From assembly GCA_900457075.1 (NCBI GenBank), contig UGYN01000002.1, positions 2,480,001 through 2,544,000 of the forward strand: a stretch of DNA of 64,000 nt, in the 5' to 3' direction. A program made the position numbers and the translations under genes. A model generated the notes under the pieces. That model ran no database searches. It was not told where the DNA came from and saw nothing but the letters and a program-made list of their open reading frames with translations. Positions 39,467 through 49,970 of the stretch are shown here, piece after piece (the first letter of the stretch is position 1; the number at the start of each line of letters is the position of its first letter). The DNA comes from Serratia quinivorans (lineage in GTDB: Bacteria > Pseudomonadota > Gammaproteobacteria > Enterobacterales > Enterobacteriaceae).

Positions 39467-39499
39467 TTGCCTATTTACGACGTTGCCAAGATGAGCGTC

Positions 39500-39575
39500 A
39501 CCCTCTCCAGGGGGAGAGGGCCGGGGTGAGGGGATTTCACGCCACTATGCCTACCCTTTCCCAAGGGAGAGGGTA
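39500..39575. repeat. REP-like repeat pair between iolB and the RpiR gene
   Basis: A unit ACCCTCTCC...GGAGAGGGCC with a GGGGTGAGGGG tail (39500-39533) is followed by a shorter inverted unit TACCCTTTCCC...GGGAGAGGGTA (39552-39575). It is the same repeat family as at 34005-34090. It lies between two convergent genes and may serve as transcription end. Confidence 0.7.
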
Positions 39576-39583
39576 ATTCTTCG

Positions 39584-40420
39584 TTACTCTTCTTTGGCGT
39601 TATTCAGCGCCAGCGATACTGCCAGGGTCTGCGCCAGACACATTGAAGCAACCTGGGAGCGGAAGCCATCCACCTGCGCCTCTCGTACCACAAAGCACAC
39701 GTCGCTGAAGGCAGCCAACGGGCTGACCTGGCTGTCGGTTATGGCGATCTGCTGCGCTCCGTTCTTGGCACCTAATTCAACCAGTTCCAGCGCTTCCTGC
39801 GCATACGGCGAATAGCTGATGGCAATCACCACGTCATTCGGCTTCACCATGCTGAGCTGTTCGGTAAACATGCCGCCCAGTCCGTCGATCAGGAACGCCC
39901 GGCGCTCCAGATGGCGCAACGCATAGGTGAGATAGGATGCGACGCTGAATGAGCGACGCAGGCCAATCACGTAGATATTCTCGGCGTTGTTCAGCAGTTC
40001 AACCGCCCGATCCAACTGCTCGGAACTGGTTTGCATCGCCAATTGTTGCAGCGCCTGGGCATTGACCATGGTGAAAACGTTAAGAATTTCCGCCGGCTTT
40101 TCCGGGGCCACGTTACCGTCGGTAGAGGTCTGCCGGAACAGGCGTGCCCGTTCGGTGTAGTTGACCGTTTCCTCCATCAGGTGCTGGCGGAAAACCTGTT
40201 TCATTTCGTTGAAACCGCTAAAGCCAAAGGCGTTGGCAAAGCGGATCAGGGTTGAAGGGGGGACGCTGGCCTGTGCGGCGATGGAGGCGACGGTATCGAA
40301 AGCAATGCTGTTACTGTTATCCAAAATGTAACGCGCCACCTGTTTTAAACGCTTGCTCAGCGTTTCATAGCGGTGGCGGATCTCGTCCTGTAACAGCGAA
40401 AGTTGAGTTGGGTTGTTCAT
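39584..40420 (-). CDS. RpiR-family regulator, probable repressor of the iol genes
   Basis: A 278-residue regulator. The N-terminal RpiR helix-turn-helix contains TVASIAAQASVPPSTLIRFA and FGFSGFNEMKQVFRQHL. A C-terminal SIS sugar-phosphate domain contains NAENIYVIGLRRSFSVAS and VVIAISYSPYAQEALELVEL. Its place inside the iol cluster suggests that it senses a phosphorylated inositol intermediate. It differs from Bacillus IolR, which is a DeoR-type protein, so the symbol iolR is not used as certain. A GAAATTTC palindrome lies about 80 bp before its start. Confidence 0.9.
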   Translation of the reverse strand: MNNPTQLSLLQDEIRHRYETLSKRLKQVARYILDNSNSIAFDTVASIAAQASVPPSTLIRFANAFGFSGFNEMKQVFRQHLMEETVNYTERARLFRQTSTDGNVAPEKPAEILNVFTMVNAQALQQLAMQTSSEQLDRAVELLNNAENIYVIGLRRSFSVASYLTYALRHLERRAFLIDGLGGMFTEQLSMVKPNDVVIAISYSPYAQEALELVELGAKNGAQQIAITDSQVSPLAAFSDVCFVVREAQVDGFRSQVASMCLAQTLAVSLALNNAKEE

Positions 40421-40498
40421 CCATTCGGCTCGCAGTGGGGCTAAGGCGTATCGGCCTGACGCCTGAGTTATTGACAGGTTATTCTAACAGATGGATTG

Positions 40499-40506
40499 GA
40501 AATTTC
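40499..40506. promoter_or_regulatory. GAAATTTC palindrome before the RpiR gene
   Basis: A perfect 8-bp palindrome, followed by another TTTCA, in the leader of the RpiR gene. It may be an autoregulatory site of the same half-site type as the iol promoters. Confidence 0.3.
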
Positions 40507-40563
40507 ATTTCAACAAAAAGCGATTTATTCGATTGCAAGTTGCGTTACTTCACAGAAAAAAGG

Positions 40564-40606
40564 CAAAAAAATCCCCTTAAAGCGGCGAAAATCCGTTTAA
40601 GGGGAG
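40564..40606 (-). terminator. Rho-independent terminator of iolC
   Basis: On the minus strand, CCCCTTAAA and TTTAAGGGG pair, with additional CGG/CCG pairs, and are followed by a long T run. Confidence 0.88.
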
Positions 40607-40616
40607 GGGTCGGCAA

Positions 40617-42545
40617 TTAATGCTGGTGAGGGGTTGGGCGATATTGACGCCAGAAACCAATCAGCGTCAGGTATTTTTGTTTCACCTGCTCGATTAACGC
40701 GGCGTCATCCAGCTCACCCTGCAGCCAGCGGCGTGAAGGTTGGCCAAAAATGGTGCGCCCGACGGCAAAACCTTTTACCCAGCGTGCATCCGCCGCCGCG
40801 GCAAAGCCCGCCTTCAGCGTTTCTTCCGGCGAATCCAGCCCCAGAATCAGCACCCCGCGACACTGGGGATCGTTAGCGTCGATCAACGCGCCGACCTGCT
40901 GCCAGTTCTCAGCACTCAACGGCGGCAACTTCCACCAGTCCGGTTTAATTCCCAATTGATAAAAGTGCTGCAGCATTTCCAGATAGTGGCTTTCATCCTT
41001 GTCGGCGTTGCTTTCCGGCAGGATCACTTCCAGCAACAGTTCATGGCCGGATTTGCAGCAGCCGCGATACACATCGCCAATCAGTTCATCCTGCTCACGG
41101 CGCAGTTCGGCGGCGTCATGCGGATGGTAAAACACCAGACATTTCACTACGTGCTCCTGCGGCCAGTCGATCAGCTGCGAGCCAATATTGCCGTGCTCCA
41201 ACCGCAGCGGACGTGAGCCGGGCAGTTCGACCGGTCGGCCTATCCACCAACCCTGGCCGGTGATCTGGTTCAGCGCCGCCTGCCCATAGGTGGTATCGGC
41301 CAGAATGCCGCTGTTGCCCTTCAGCCCGGCGGCCTTTGCGGCCTGTTGCGCCGCCGTCAGCAGCAGGGTTTTCAGTTTGGGGATGCGTTCTTCGCTGACG
41401 TTGGCTTCTCGCGCCATATCCGCCAGCTGTTTGCGGTGATCGAAGGCGAACACGCACAGTTCCGGCCATTGCTGTTTGCGGGTGGTGACCCGGTGCAGAT
41501 GGTTAAGTCGCTCATCGCGGTCCGGGCGTTTCACTTCCTGTTCGCGTTGCAGATAGTCATCCAGCTCCTGCTTGCTGGGCATCGCCGGGGCGCAGCCGTG
41601 GCGCGAAACCACCAATGCGCCGCAGGCATTGGCATAGCGGCAGGCCTGATCCCAACCTTCATCGTTCAGATAGCCACGCAGCAGGCCGGACATAAAGGCA
41701 TCGCCTGCGCCCAGCACGTTCAGCACTTCAACCCGTACCCCGGAATGCAGTTTTACCTGCTGCCAGTCGGCGGCGATCTCGCCTTCGAATACCGAACAGC
41801 CCTGTGCGCCGCGCTTACAGACCAGCGTGGCCTGTGTCGCTTTACGCACGTTTTTCAGCGCGGTCAGGGTGTCGGTGCTGCCACCGGCAATATGAAACTC
41901 TTCTTCGGTGCCGACGATCAGATCAAAGTGATGCAGCACCTCCTGCAGTTCGCGGGTCACTTTCTCTGACTCGACAAAGCGGGTTTCACCGTCACCCAGC
42001 GACGTCAGGCCCCACAGCACCGGTCGGTAGTCGATATCCAGCGCGGTGCGCAGGCCATGGCGGCGGGCGTATTCCAGCGCTTTTAATACCGCGGCGCGGG
42101 TGTTTGGGTGTGACAGGTGAGTGCCGGTTATAGCCAGCGCGCGTGAGGACGCGATGTAGGACTCATCGATATCGTCCGGCGTCAGCGCCATATCGGCACA
42201 GTTCTCACGGTAGAAAATCAGCGGGAAGGTTTCCTGATCCTTGATGCCGAGGATCACCAGACCGGTCAGCCGCTGGGGGTCGGTGATCAGGCACTGGGTG
42301 TCGGCTCCGACGCGTTGCAGTTCTTCACGCAGGAAACGGCCCATATGCTCGTCGCCGACGCGGGCCAGCATGCCGGACTTCAGGCCCTGAATGGCGGTGC
42401 CATAAGCCACGTTGCCGGAAGAGCCACCGAGATATTTGGAGAATGTGCTGGCATCTTCCAGGCGTGCGCCGATCTGTTGTGCATAGAAATCGACGGCAAT
42501 ACGCCCGAGACAAATGACATCAAGCTGTTTTTCTTGTGTAGCCAT
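40617..42545 (-). CDS. iolC: 5-dehydro-2-deoxygluconokinase fused to a DUF2090 aldolase-like domain
   Basis: A 642-residue two-domain enzyme. Residues about 1-330 are a PfkB sugar kinase (GRIAVDFYAQQIG; GGSSGNVAYGTA; anion hole and base in GAGDAFMSGLLRG near 279-290), which phosphorylates 2-deoxy-5-keto-gluconate. From about 350 on is a DUF2090 domain (ELCVFAFDHRKQLADMA; GVLILGLDSPEETL; GFAVGRTIFGQP), the TIM-barrel part annotated in such fusions as 5-dehydro-2-deoxyphosphogluconate aldolase. No separate iolJ is in the cluster, which fits the fusion. It has its own terminator and is divergent from iolD. Confidence 0.93.
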   Translation of the reverse strand: MATQEKQLDVICLGRIAVDFYAQQIGARLEDASTFSKYLGGSSGNVAYGTAIQGLKSGMLARVGDEHMGRFLREELQRVGADTQCLITDPQRLTGLVILGIKDQETFPLIFYRENCADMALTPDDIDESYIASSRALAITGTHLSHPNTRAAVLKALEYARRHGLRTALDIDYRPVLWGLTSLGDGETRFVESEKVTRELQEVLHHFDLIVGTEEEFHIAGGSTDTLTALKNVRKATQATLVCKRGAQGCSVFEGEIAADWQQVKLHSGVRVEVLNVLGAGDAFMSGLLRGYLNDEGWDQACRYANACGALVVSRHGCAPAMPSKQELDDYLQREQEVKRPDRDERLNHLHRVTTRKQQWPELCVFAFDHRKQLADMAREANVSEERIPKLKTLLLTAAQQAAKAAGLKGNSGILADTTYGQAALNQITGQGWWIGRPVELPGSRPLRLEHGNIGSQLIDWPQEHVVKCLVFYHPHDAAELRREQDELIGDVYRGCCKSGHELLLEVILPESNADKDESHYLEMLQHFYQLGIKPDWWKLPPLSAENWQQVGALIDANDPQCRGVLILGLDSPEETLKAGFAAAADARWVKGFAVGRTIFGQPSRRWLQGELDDAALIEQVKQKYLTLIGFWRQYRPTPHQH

Positions 42546-42609
42546 ACCCGTTTCCTTCTGTATTAAGCCAAACCCCGACTACGAAGCATTTTTGGAGTAT
42601 GAGGAATAA

Positions 42610-42639
42610 AAATTTCAATTTCAAGATTGAATGAAATTT
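42610..42639. promoter_or_regulatory. Candidate iol regulator site, AAATTTCA-N14-TGAAATTT
   Basis: A perfect 8-bp inverted repeat that encloses another (TTCAA-GA-TTGAA), about 65 bp upstream of iolC. Confidence 0.45.
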
Positions 42640-42855
42640 ATACCCCAAAAATGTGATGCATTTAAAACGGCGCCAATACGTTAGCTGAAAGCACTAAAAA
42701 CCGCGTCCTGCCTGATACGAAAACATCGGTTAACGGCAAGGTTATCGCTTGTGTCACAAGCTGACGATGCCAAGGGTTGCGGTACCCTCGGCTGCTGCTG
42801 GACTGAGGTGTCGGCGGGAGCTGGAGCGCTAAGTCAGTGAATTCTAAAGGCATGA

Positions 42856-42873
42856 ATGAAACGTCGTTTTCAT
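42856..42873. promoter_or_regulatory. Candidate iol regulator site, ATGAAA-N6-TTTCAT
   Basis: A perfect 6-bp inverted repeat 70 bp upstream of a TATAAT box, on the iolD side of the divergent promoter region. A second ATGAAA...TTTC pair follows at 42897-42908. Confidence 0.45.
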
Positions 42874-43079
42874 CAATATGCGATCTTTATCGCAAAATGA
42901 AATGTTTCTTCTGTAATGTGATTTTATGAAAAATATATTTGTTTATAATCGCTTCACGTTTCAGGTTGTCGGCCTAAGTAGCGCAGCGCGCTTGAAGGCA
43001 ACGGGGACCACAGAGATTCCAGGCTCGGCATGCAGGTATTTTGCCGGAGCGGGCGCGACTAATCTAAAAGGGTGAGCAA

Positions 43080-45020
43080 ATGGGCAAGATCCGGTTAACC
43101 ATGGCACAGGCACTCGTCAGGTTCCTTGATAACCAGTATCTGGTAGTCGACGGCGTGGAAACCAAATTCGTCAAAGGCATCTTTGCGATTTTCGGTCACG
43201 GCAACGTACTCGGTCTGGGGCAAGCGCTGGAACAGAACAGCGGTGATCTGATCGTGCATCAGGGGCGTAATGAGCAGGGCATGGCTCACGCAGCGACCGG
43301 TTTTGCCAAGCAGAAACTGCGTCAACAGATCTACGCCTGCACCTCTTCTGTCGGTCCGGGTGCCGCCAATATGATCACCGCCGCCGCGACGGCCACCGCC
43401 AACCGCATTCCTTTATTACTGCTGCCGGGCGATGTTTACGCTTCACGCCAACCGGACCCGGTGTTACAGCAGATTGAACAGTCCTACGATCTCAGTATCA
43501 GCACCAACGACGCTTTCCGCGCGGTGAGCAAGTATTGGGATCGCATTGTGCGACCGGAACAGTTGATGAGCGCCTGTATCAACGCGATGCGCGTGCTGAC
43601 CGATCCGGCGGAAACCGGTGCGGTGACGCTGAGTTTGCCGCAGGACGTACAGGGTGAAGCCTATGACTACCCTGACTACTTCTTCCAAAAACGCGTGCAC
43701 CGGCTGGATCGCCGTCCGGCGACCGAAGGCATGTTGGCCGACGCGCTGGCGCTGCTGACCACCAAGCGTCAACCGTTGCTGGTGTGCGGCGGTGGGGTGA
43801 AATATTCGCAGGCCGGTCAGGCGCTGCGCGAGTTCGCCGAACGCTTCCAGATACCGTTTGTGGAAACCCAGGCCGGCAAGGGCACCGTCCCGTCCAACCA
43901 CCCGTTTAACCTGGGCGGCATTGGTGAAACCGGCTGTCTGGCGGCCAATACCCTGGCCAGACAGGCCGATCTGGTGATTGGCGTGGGCACCCGTTATACC
44001 GATTTCACTACTTCGTCCAAATGGCTGTTCCAGCATCCTGACGTTGATTTTCTCAACGTCAACGTCAGCGCCTTCGACGCCGGTAAGCTCGACGGCCTGC
44101 AGGTACTGGCCGATGCCCGTGAGGCACTGTCTGCCCTGGGGGCATTATTGGCTCAGGCCGATTACCGCGCCGGCTGGGGCAACGCCATTGCCGAAGCGCG
44201 TAGCGCACAACAGCAGGAAACCGCCCGAGTTTATGCGGTGGAATACACCGGCGAAGGTTTTGTACCGGAAATTGACGACCACCTCGATCGCGACAGCGTG
44301 TTTGCCGAATTTATCGAAAAGACCGATTCACTGCTAACCCAAAGCCGGGTGCTGGGGGTGCTAAACCAGCATCTGCCGCAGGATAGCGTGATCGTCGCCG
44401 CTGCCGGTAGCCTGCCGGGGGATTTACAGCGTGTGTGGCAGAACCATGGCGAGCACGGCTACCACGTGGAATACGGTTATTCCTGCATGGGTTACGAGGT
44501 CAACGCCGCGCTGGGGGTCAAGCTGGCAGAGCCGCAGCGTGAAGTGTACGCGATGGTCGGCGATGGTGCCTTTATGATGCTGCACTCCGAGCTGGTCACC
44601 TCAATTCAGGAAGGCTGCAAAATCAACGTGGTGCTGTTCGACAACATGACCAACGGTTGCATCAACAACCTGCAGATGGAACACGGTATGGACAGCTACA
44701 CCACCGAATTCCGCTTCCGCAACCCGCAGGGCGGCAAACTCGACGGCAAACTGGTTCCGGTCAACTTCGCCATGCTGGCGGCGGCTTACGGTTGTAAAAC
44801 CTACAGCGTGACCACCGAACAACAGCTGATCGAGGCGCTGGCCGATGCTCGCCTGCAAAGCGTTTCTACCCTGCTGGACATCAAAGTGTTGCCAAAAACT
44901 ATGGTGCACAAATATCTCAGCTGGTGGCGCGTGGGCGGTGCTCAGGTGGCCGACAGCGAAAAAATTGTCGCCGTGGCCCGCAAGCTGCAAGAGAACATCG
45001 ACAAGGCCCGCGACTACTGA
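43080..45020 (+). CDS. iolD: 3D-(3,5/4)-trihydroxycyclohexane-1,2-dione hydrolase
   Basis: A 646-residue thiamin-diphosphate enzyme that opens the inositol ring product to 5-deoxy-glucuronate. The N-terminal [20 protein letters not shown] and the central ThDP motif [19 protein letters not shown] with its Asn in NMTNGCIN identify it. GGGTGAGC precedes the ATG. First gene of an operon iolD-iolG-iolH-iolE. Confidence 0.95.
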   Translation: MGKIRLTMAQALVRFLDNQYLVVDGVETKFVKGIFAIFGHGNVLGLGQALEQNSGDLIVHQGRNEQGMAHAATGFAKQKLRQQIYACTSSVGPGAANMITAAATATANRIPLLLLPGDVYASRQPDPVLQQIEQSYDLSISTNDAFRAVSKYWDRIVRPEQLMSACINAMRVLTDPAETGAVTLSLPQDVQGEAYDYPDYFFQKRVHRLDRRPATEGMLADALALLTTKRQPLLVCGGGVKYSQAGQALREFAERFQIPFVETQAGKGTVPSNHPFNLGGIGETGCLAANTLARQADLVIGVGTRYTDFTTSSKWLFQHPDVDFLNVNVSAFDAGKLDGLQVLADAREALSALGALLAQADYRAGWGNAIAEARSAQQQETARVYAVEYTGEGFVPEIDDHLDRDSVFAEFIEKTDSLLTQSRVLGVLNQHLPQDSVIVAAAGSLPGDLQRVWQNHGEHGYHVEYGYSCMGYEVNAALGVKLAEPQREVYAMVGDGAFMMLHSELVTSIQEGCKINVVLFDNMTNGCINNLQMEHGMDSYTTEFRFRNPQGGKLDGKLVPVNFAMLAAAYGCKTYSVTTEQQLIEALADARLQSVSTLLDIKVLPKTMVHKYLSWWRVGGAQVADSEKIVAVARKLQENIDKARDY

Positions 45021-45039
45021 TTAACACATTGCTTGATGA

Positions 45040-46098
<1,059 letters not shown>

Positions 46099-46137
46099 TG
46101 TGTTGAACGCGGTACTCACGTTTAAAGGGGAATCACC

Positions 46138-47022
46138 ATGAAGATCGCTTTTGATGTTGATGTCATCAGGGACCTGGGCATCACTAAAATGGTTCAGCAG
46201 GTGGCGGACTGGGGCTATCAGTATATTGAGCAGTCGCCGCATCCGCAGATCAATCCGTTCTACAAGCACCCGAAGGCCGGGCGTGAAGTGATGGCGGAAT
46301 ACAAAAACGCGCTGAAGGCCACCGGCGTGGAGATTTCCTCATTTATCGTGGTGTATCGCTGGTCCGGCCCGGGGGAAGATCGTCGCCAGGCGGCGGTAAA
46401 AAACTGGCGCAGGATGATAGAGATCGCGGTGGAAATGGGCGTGCAGGTGATCAACACCGAACTGGCAGGCAACCCTAATGAGCCGGAGATCTGTGAAGAA
46501 CTGTGGTATCGCTCCATGGAAGAGCTGTTGCCGATTATCGAGCGCGAAGGGATTCGCATGGAGATCCAGTCTCACCCGTGGGACTTCTGCGAGTTGAGCA
46601 ATGAAACCGCCGATATCGTTAAATCGCTACGTAGCGATCACGTCAAGTACCTCTACAGCGTGCCGCACACCTTCTACTACGACAAAGGCCAGGGTGACGT
46701 GGCCGGCATGCTGAAATATGCCGGTGACGATCTCTCGCATGTGTTGATCGCCGACACCATGAACCATACCAAACACTGTCGCTATATCGTCAACCCGCCG
46801 GGTGTCGATGCCGCCGTGCACCAGCATATGGGCATCGGCGAAGGGGAAGTGGACTTCGATACCCTGTTCCAGAGCCTGCGCGATATGGAGTTTGCCAATC
46901 GCAGCTTTAAGGTCGGCGGTGAGTCGATTATCTGCACCTCGCTGTTTGGTTATCCGGAAAGAATGAGAACCCAGGCGGTAGCGACCCGCGAGCGCATCGA
47001 AAAAGAGCTGTTGGGCAAATAA
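46138..47022 (+). CDS. iolH: IolH-like sugar isomerase/epimerase
   Basis: A 294-residue TIM-barrel protein, start [19 protein letters not shown] and then [20 protein letters not shown], very like B. subtilis IolH. The metal-site residues appear in [16 protein letters not shown] and [12 protein letters not shown]. IolH has no firmly established reaction; it belongs to the AP-endonuclease-2/xylose-isomerase fold. It lies between iolG and iolE in the same operon. Confidence 0.86.
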   Translation: MKIAFDVDVIRDLGITKMVQQVADWGYQYIEQSPHPQINPFYKHPKAGREVMAEYKNALKATGVEISSFIVVYRWSGPGEDRRQAAVKNWRRMIEIAVEMGVQVINTELAGNPNEPEICEELWYRSMEELLPIIEREGIRMEIQSHPWDFCELSNETADIVKSLRSDHVKYLYSVPHTFYYDKGQGDVAGMLKYAGDDLSHVLIADTMNHTKHCRYIVNPPGVDAAVHQHMGIGEGEVDFDTLFQSLRDMEFANRSFKVGGESIICTSLFGYPERMRTQAVATRERIEKELLGK

Positions 47023-47081
47023 ATTTCTCGGCTGCGCGGGTTGGCATCACCGTCGGGCCGTTTCGACTATTGAGGCTGAAA

Positions 47082-47978
47082 ATGAATAAAGACAACGTAA
47101 AACTGGCCATCGCCCCGATTGGCTGGACCAATGACGACATGCCTGACCTGGGCAAAGAGAATACTTTCCAACAGTGCGTCAGTGAAATGGCGCTGGCCGG
47201 GTTCACCGGTAGCGAAGTGGGCAGCAAGTACCCGCGCGATCCGGCGGTGCTGAAACCGATGCTGGATATCCGCGGCATTCAGATCTGCAACGCCTGGTTC
47301 AGCACCTTCTTCGCCGATGGCCTGAAAGAAAAAACCATTGATGAGTTTATTAATCATATGAATTTCCTGCATGCGATGGGCGCCAAAGTGATTGGCTGTT
47401 CCGAGCAGAGCAAGAGCATTCAGGGCACCACCAAAGGGGTGTTCGAAGAGAAGCCATATTTCAGCGATGAAGAGTGGCAGCGGGTGGCCGATGGCTACAA
47501 TGAGCTGGCTAAAATTGCCGCTGACAAGGGGATGCAGGTCTGCCTGCACCACCATATGGGCACCGGCATCCAGACCACCGCGGAGATTGACCGCTACATG
47601 AGCATGGTGAACGACGACGTCTACCTGCTGTTTGATACCGGCCACGCCTACTACTCCGAAGGCAGCCAGCAGGCGATGATGGCAATCCTGGAAAAATATC
47701 TGCCGCGCATTAACCATGTGCATTTGAAGGACGTGCGCGACGAAGTGGTGGCAGAGGTGAAGGCCAACAAACTGAGCTTCCTCGACGGCGTGAAGAAAGG
47801 CACCTTCACCGTACCGGGTGACGGAGTGATCGACTTCCGGCCGGTATTTAAACTACTGGACGAGCGCGGTTATAAAGGCTGGATGGTGGTGGAGGCCGAG
47901 CAGGATCCGGCGTTGGCCAATCCGTTTGAGTATGCGGTGAAGGCACGGCGTTATATCAAAGAGACTGCCGGCATTTAA
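47082..47978 (+). CDS. iolE: Inosose dehydratase
   Basis: A 298-residue TIM-barrel enzyme, 2-keto-myo-inositol dehydratase. The start [18 protein letters not shown], the mid-protein [33 protein letters not shown] and the C-terminal [11 protein letters not shown] are all family signatures. The ATG at 47082 follows TGAGG; the frame is open from 47070. Last gene of the iolD operon, ended by a strong terminator. Confidence 0.94.
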   Translation: MNKDNVKLAIAPIGWTNDDMPDLGKENTFQQCVSEMALAGFTGSEVGSKYPRDPAVLKPMLDIRGIQICNAWFSTFFADGLKEKTIDEFINHMNFLHAMGAKVIGCSEQSKSIQGTTKGVFEEKPYFSDEEWQRVADGYNELAKIAADKGMQVCLHHHMGTGIQTTAEIDRYMSMVNDDVYLLFDTGHAYYSEGSQQAMMAILEKYLPRINHVHLKDVRDEVVAEVKANKLSFLDGVKKGTFTVPGDGVIDFRPVFKLLDERGYKGWMVVEAEQDPALANPFEYAVKARRYIKETAGI

Positions 47979-47995
47979 TCCGGCCGTGATCTGCA

Positions 47996-48030
47996 AGGGG
48001 CGCTTGATTAATCAATGCGCCCCTTTTTAT
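47996..48030. terminator. Strong bidirectional terminator after iolE
   Basis: AAGGGGCGC and GCGCCCCTT enclose the self-complementary TTGATTAATCAA, followed by T residues. On the other strand it ends the P1 peptidase gene. Confidence 0.92.
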
Positions 48031-48038
48031 TCCGGCTG

Positions 48039-49217
48039 TCAGGCGAGGGTTTTCCAGGTGGTGACCTGTCCGCCGGGCCATGGGGTTGCCGCGTACACGC
48101 CACGGGCGATCGCTCGCGCCAGAGTGTCCGCCGCCAGCGCACCAATCTGCAGCACCGCCAGCTCTCGGCTGCCTTCGACTTTACGCTGGCCAGTGGACAG
48201 GGCAAACACCACGTCGCCGTCGAATGGGCTATGCAATGGGCGAATAGCCCGCGCCATGCCGTCCTGTGCCATCATTGCCACGCGTTTAAGCTCTACCCGG
48301 GTCAATGTCAAATCGGTGGCGATACAGGCCAGGGTGGTGTTCTTCCTGCCGCCCGTCGGTTCTTCGGGCATCCAGTCTTCGCCCTGGCCGTGCAGTTGTG
48401 CCAGTGCCGAGGCTCCGCCATTGCCAAACTCGCCGTTGATTTCATAAGGCGTAGCCCAGAAGGCACGGGTGCCGGGAGCCACCACAGAACCCAGGCTGTT
48501 GACCGCTACCAGTGCGCCGACGGTAGCGCCATTAGCCGCCATGATTGAAGCCGACCCGAGCCCGCCTTTCAGCTTGCCCATGCCGGTCATGGCGCCATAG
48601 CCTGCGCCTACGCTACCGAGCGGGAAGTCGTGACCTGCTTTGCTCGCAGCCTCGATCCCCAGTTGACGATAAGGAGGATTAAGCTGCCAGTCTTTATCGC
48701 CGGCGTTGCTTAGATCGTACAGGCAGGCGGTGGGCACGATCGGGGAGACCGGCACGCCCGGAGCCGGGCGCAGCGCATAGCCTTTGCCCTGTTGCCCGAG
48801 CCAGGCGGCCACGCCATCCGCCGCCGCCAGGCCATACACCGAGCCGCCGCTCAGCACCAGCGCATCGAGGGTTTGCACCAGGTTATCTTCACCCAGCGCA
48901 TCGGTTTCACGGGTTGCCGGGCCGCCACCGCGTACGTCGACGGCGGCTGTCGCCGGGCGATCCGGCAAGATCACCGTGGTACCGGTACGCACCCGACTGT
49001 CCTGGGCGACACCGACCCGCAGACCGGGCACGTCGGTAATCAGGTTACGGGCGCCGGTACGGACGGCTGGAGAGGTTGGCATCGCGGCCCCCAGAAAGGT
49101 GGTGGGAGAAAGGATGCCGATAGCACCCGTTACGCAGGCCAGCGTTTGCACAAAGGTGCGGCGGCTGACGGTGAAGGGGCGGTTTGCCGCCCCTGATCCA
49201 CTTTTGCTTTCACTCAT
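48039..49217 (-). CDS. Tat-exported P1-family (DmpA/NylC-like) peptidase
   Basis: A 392-residue protein with a twin-arginine leader, VSRRTFVQTLACVTGAIGIL. The mature part is the P1 (MEROPS S58 type) fold: ITDVPGLRVGVAQDSRVRTG, DTLDALVLSGGSVYGLAAADG, GSVGAGYGAMTGMGKLKGG. A likely autocleavage site is KNTTLACIATD, where the second chain would start with the nucleophilic Thr, as in NylC. Such enzymes include D-aminopeptidase and 6-aminohexanoate-oligomer hydrolase; the substrate is open. Its start overlaps the yhhY stop by ATGA. Confidence 0.86.
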   Translation of the reverse strand: MSESKSGSGAANRPFTVSRRTFVQTLACVTGAIGILSPTTFLGAAMPTSPAVRTGARNLITDVPGLRVGVAQDSRVRTGTTVILPDRPATAAVDVRGGGPATRETDALGEDNLVQTLDALVLSGGSVYGLAAADGVAAWLGQQGKGYALRPAPGVPVSPIVPTACLYDLSNAGDKDWQLNPPYRQLGIEAASKAGHDFPLGSVGAGYGAMTGMGKLKGGLGSASIMAANGATVGALVAVNSLGSVVAPGTRAFWATPYEINGEFGNGGASALAQLHGQGEDWMPEEPTGGRKNTTLACIATDLTLTRVELKRVAMMAQDGMARAIRPLHSPFDGDVVFALSTGQRKVEGSRELAVLQIGALAADTLARAIARGVYAATPWPGGQVTTWKTLA

Positions 49218-49732
49218 AATGAGGGTTTTTTCTGTTGTTCGCTGCGAAAACGCGCCATGTGATGGGAATCGACCAGCTCGCCGTCGCGTATTGCGTAGGC
49301 ACGGCTGGTGCCTTCAATTTCAAAACCGAACTTGCGGTAAAGCGCAATGGCGGCCTGATTGTCGGTAAACACCGTCAGTTCGATGCGTTCGATGGCCGCC
49401 CAATTGTCGCAGAGGTCAATCATCGCGGTCATCAGACTGCTGCCGACGCCTTTGCCCTGATGACGGTCATCAACGCCAATGCCAAAGCTCGCCACGTGAC
49501 GGCGGCGCACCCGCTGGTTCAGCATAAGGCCCAGTTGGCCGACGATTTGCCCGTCGATGCAGGCCACCAGGCTATGGGTACCCGGTTCAAGGTTGGCAAG
49601 GCGTTGGTGCCACGACTCGATTGAATGTAGTGGAAGATGTAGCGTGTCACGGTAAGCCTTCGGCTGAGAATAGAGTTGATGCAGGGCCTGTGCATCTGCC
49701 GTTTCCACGTGACGAACTACGATTTCACTCAT
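49214..49732 (-). CDS. yhhY: GNAT N-acetyltransferase YhhY
   Basis: A 172-residue GNAT acetyltransferase. The acetyl-CoA loop DDRHQGKGVGSSLM and the C-terminal QAAIALYRKFGFEIEGTSRA are typical. The ATG at 49732 follows AAGGAG; the longer frame to 49798 is leader. E. coli YhhY acetylates certain amino acids. Its position beside ryhB is conserved. Its stop overlaps the start of the P1 peptidase, an unusual partner. Confidence 0.9.
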   Translation of the reverse strand: MSEIVVRHVETADAQALHQLYSQPKAYRDTLHLPLHSIESWHQRLANLEPGTHSLVACIDGQIVGQLGLMLNQRVRRRHVASFGIGVDDRHQGKGVGSSLMTAMIDLCDNWAAIERIELTVFTDNQAAIALYRKFGFEIEGTSRAYAIRDGELVDSHHMARFRSEQQKKPSL

Positions 49733-49826
49733 TACGCTGCTCCTTTGGCTTACCGGTTGAATAACCTCTGAATTTATCCGTTTAATGTTTCGAGTCAATA
49801 TTATTTCGGATTGGTTAAAAAAACGC

Positions 49827-49860
49827 TTTACAGATACGAATGATAATGATTATTATTGCG
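49827..49860 (+). promoter_or_regulatory. Fur-box-like promoter of ryhB
   Basis: TTTACA (49827-49832), an 18-bp spacer and TATTAT (49851-49856) form a promoter. It overlaps GATAATGATTATTATTG, which matches most of the Fur consensus. Iron-bound Fur would block it, as for E. coli ryhB. Confidence 0.7.
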
Positions 49861-49861
49861 A

Positions 49862-49970
49862 TGCGTTCTCGGGAGAGTATCAACCTTTGGTACCCTCGCT
49901 ACGAAGGCACGACATTGCTCACATTGCTTCCAAGTATTACTTAGCCAGCTCGGGTGCTGGCTTTTTTTTT
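49862..49970 (+). ncRNA. ryhB: RyhB iron-responsive small RNA
   Basis: The stretch GCACGACATTGCTCACATTG with CTTCCAAGTATTACTTAGCC following is nearly identical to the core of E. coli RyhB, the part that pairs with target mRNAs and binds Hfq. A terminator follows: AGCCAGC (49943-49949), a 6-base loop, GCTGGCT (49956-49962) and a run of T. RyhB pairs with mRNAs of iron-using proteins when iron is low. The location beside yhhY is as in E. coli. The predicted 5' end makes it about 105 nt, longer than the 90 nt of E. coli; the 5' part differs. Start is estimated from the promoter. Confidence 0.93.

Larger units (their letters stand above)
42546..43079. promoter_or_regulatory. Divergent promoter region iolC / iolD
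   Basis: A 534-bp gap. Repeats with ATGAAA/TTTCAT-like half-sites lie at 42610-42639, 42856-42873 and 42897-42908. A 15-bp palindrome GCTTGTG-T-CACAAGC is at 42747-42761. A TATAAT at 42944-42949 could be the -10 of iolD, leaving a leader of about 125 nt. The minus-strand open frame at 42662-42853 does not look like a gene. Confidence 0.5.

Noticed and set aside
42662..42853. 63-codon open frame in the iolC/iolD gap
   Set aside because: No ribosome binding site, low-complexity composition, and it lies across probable regulatory repeats.
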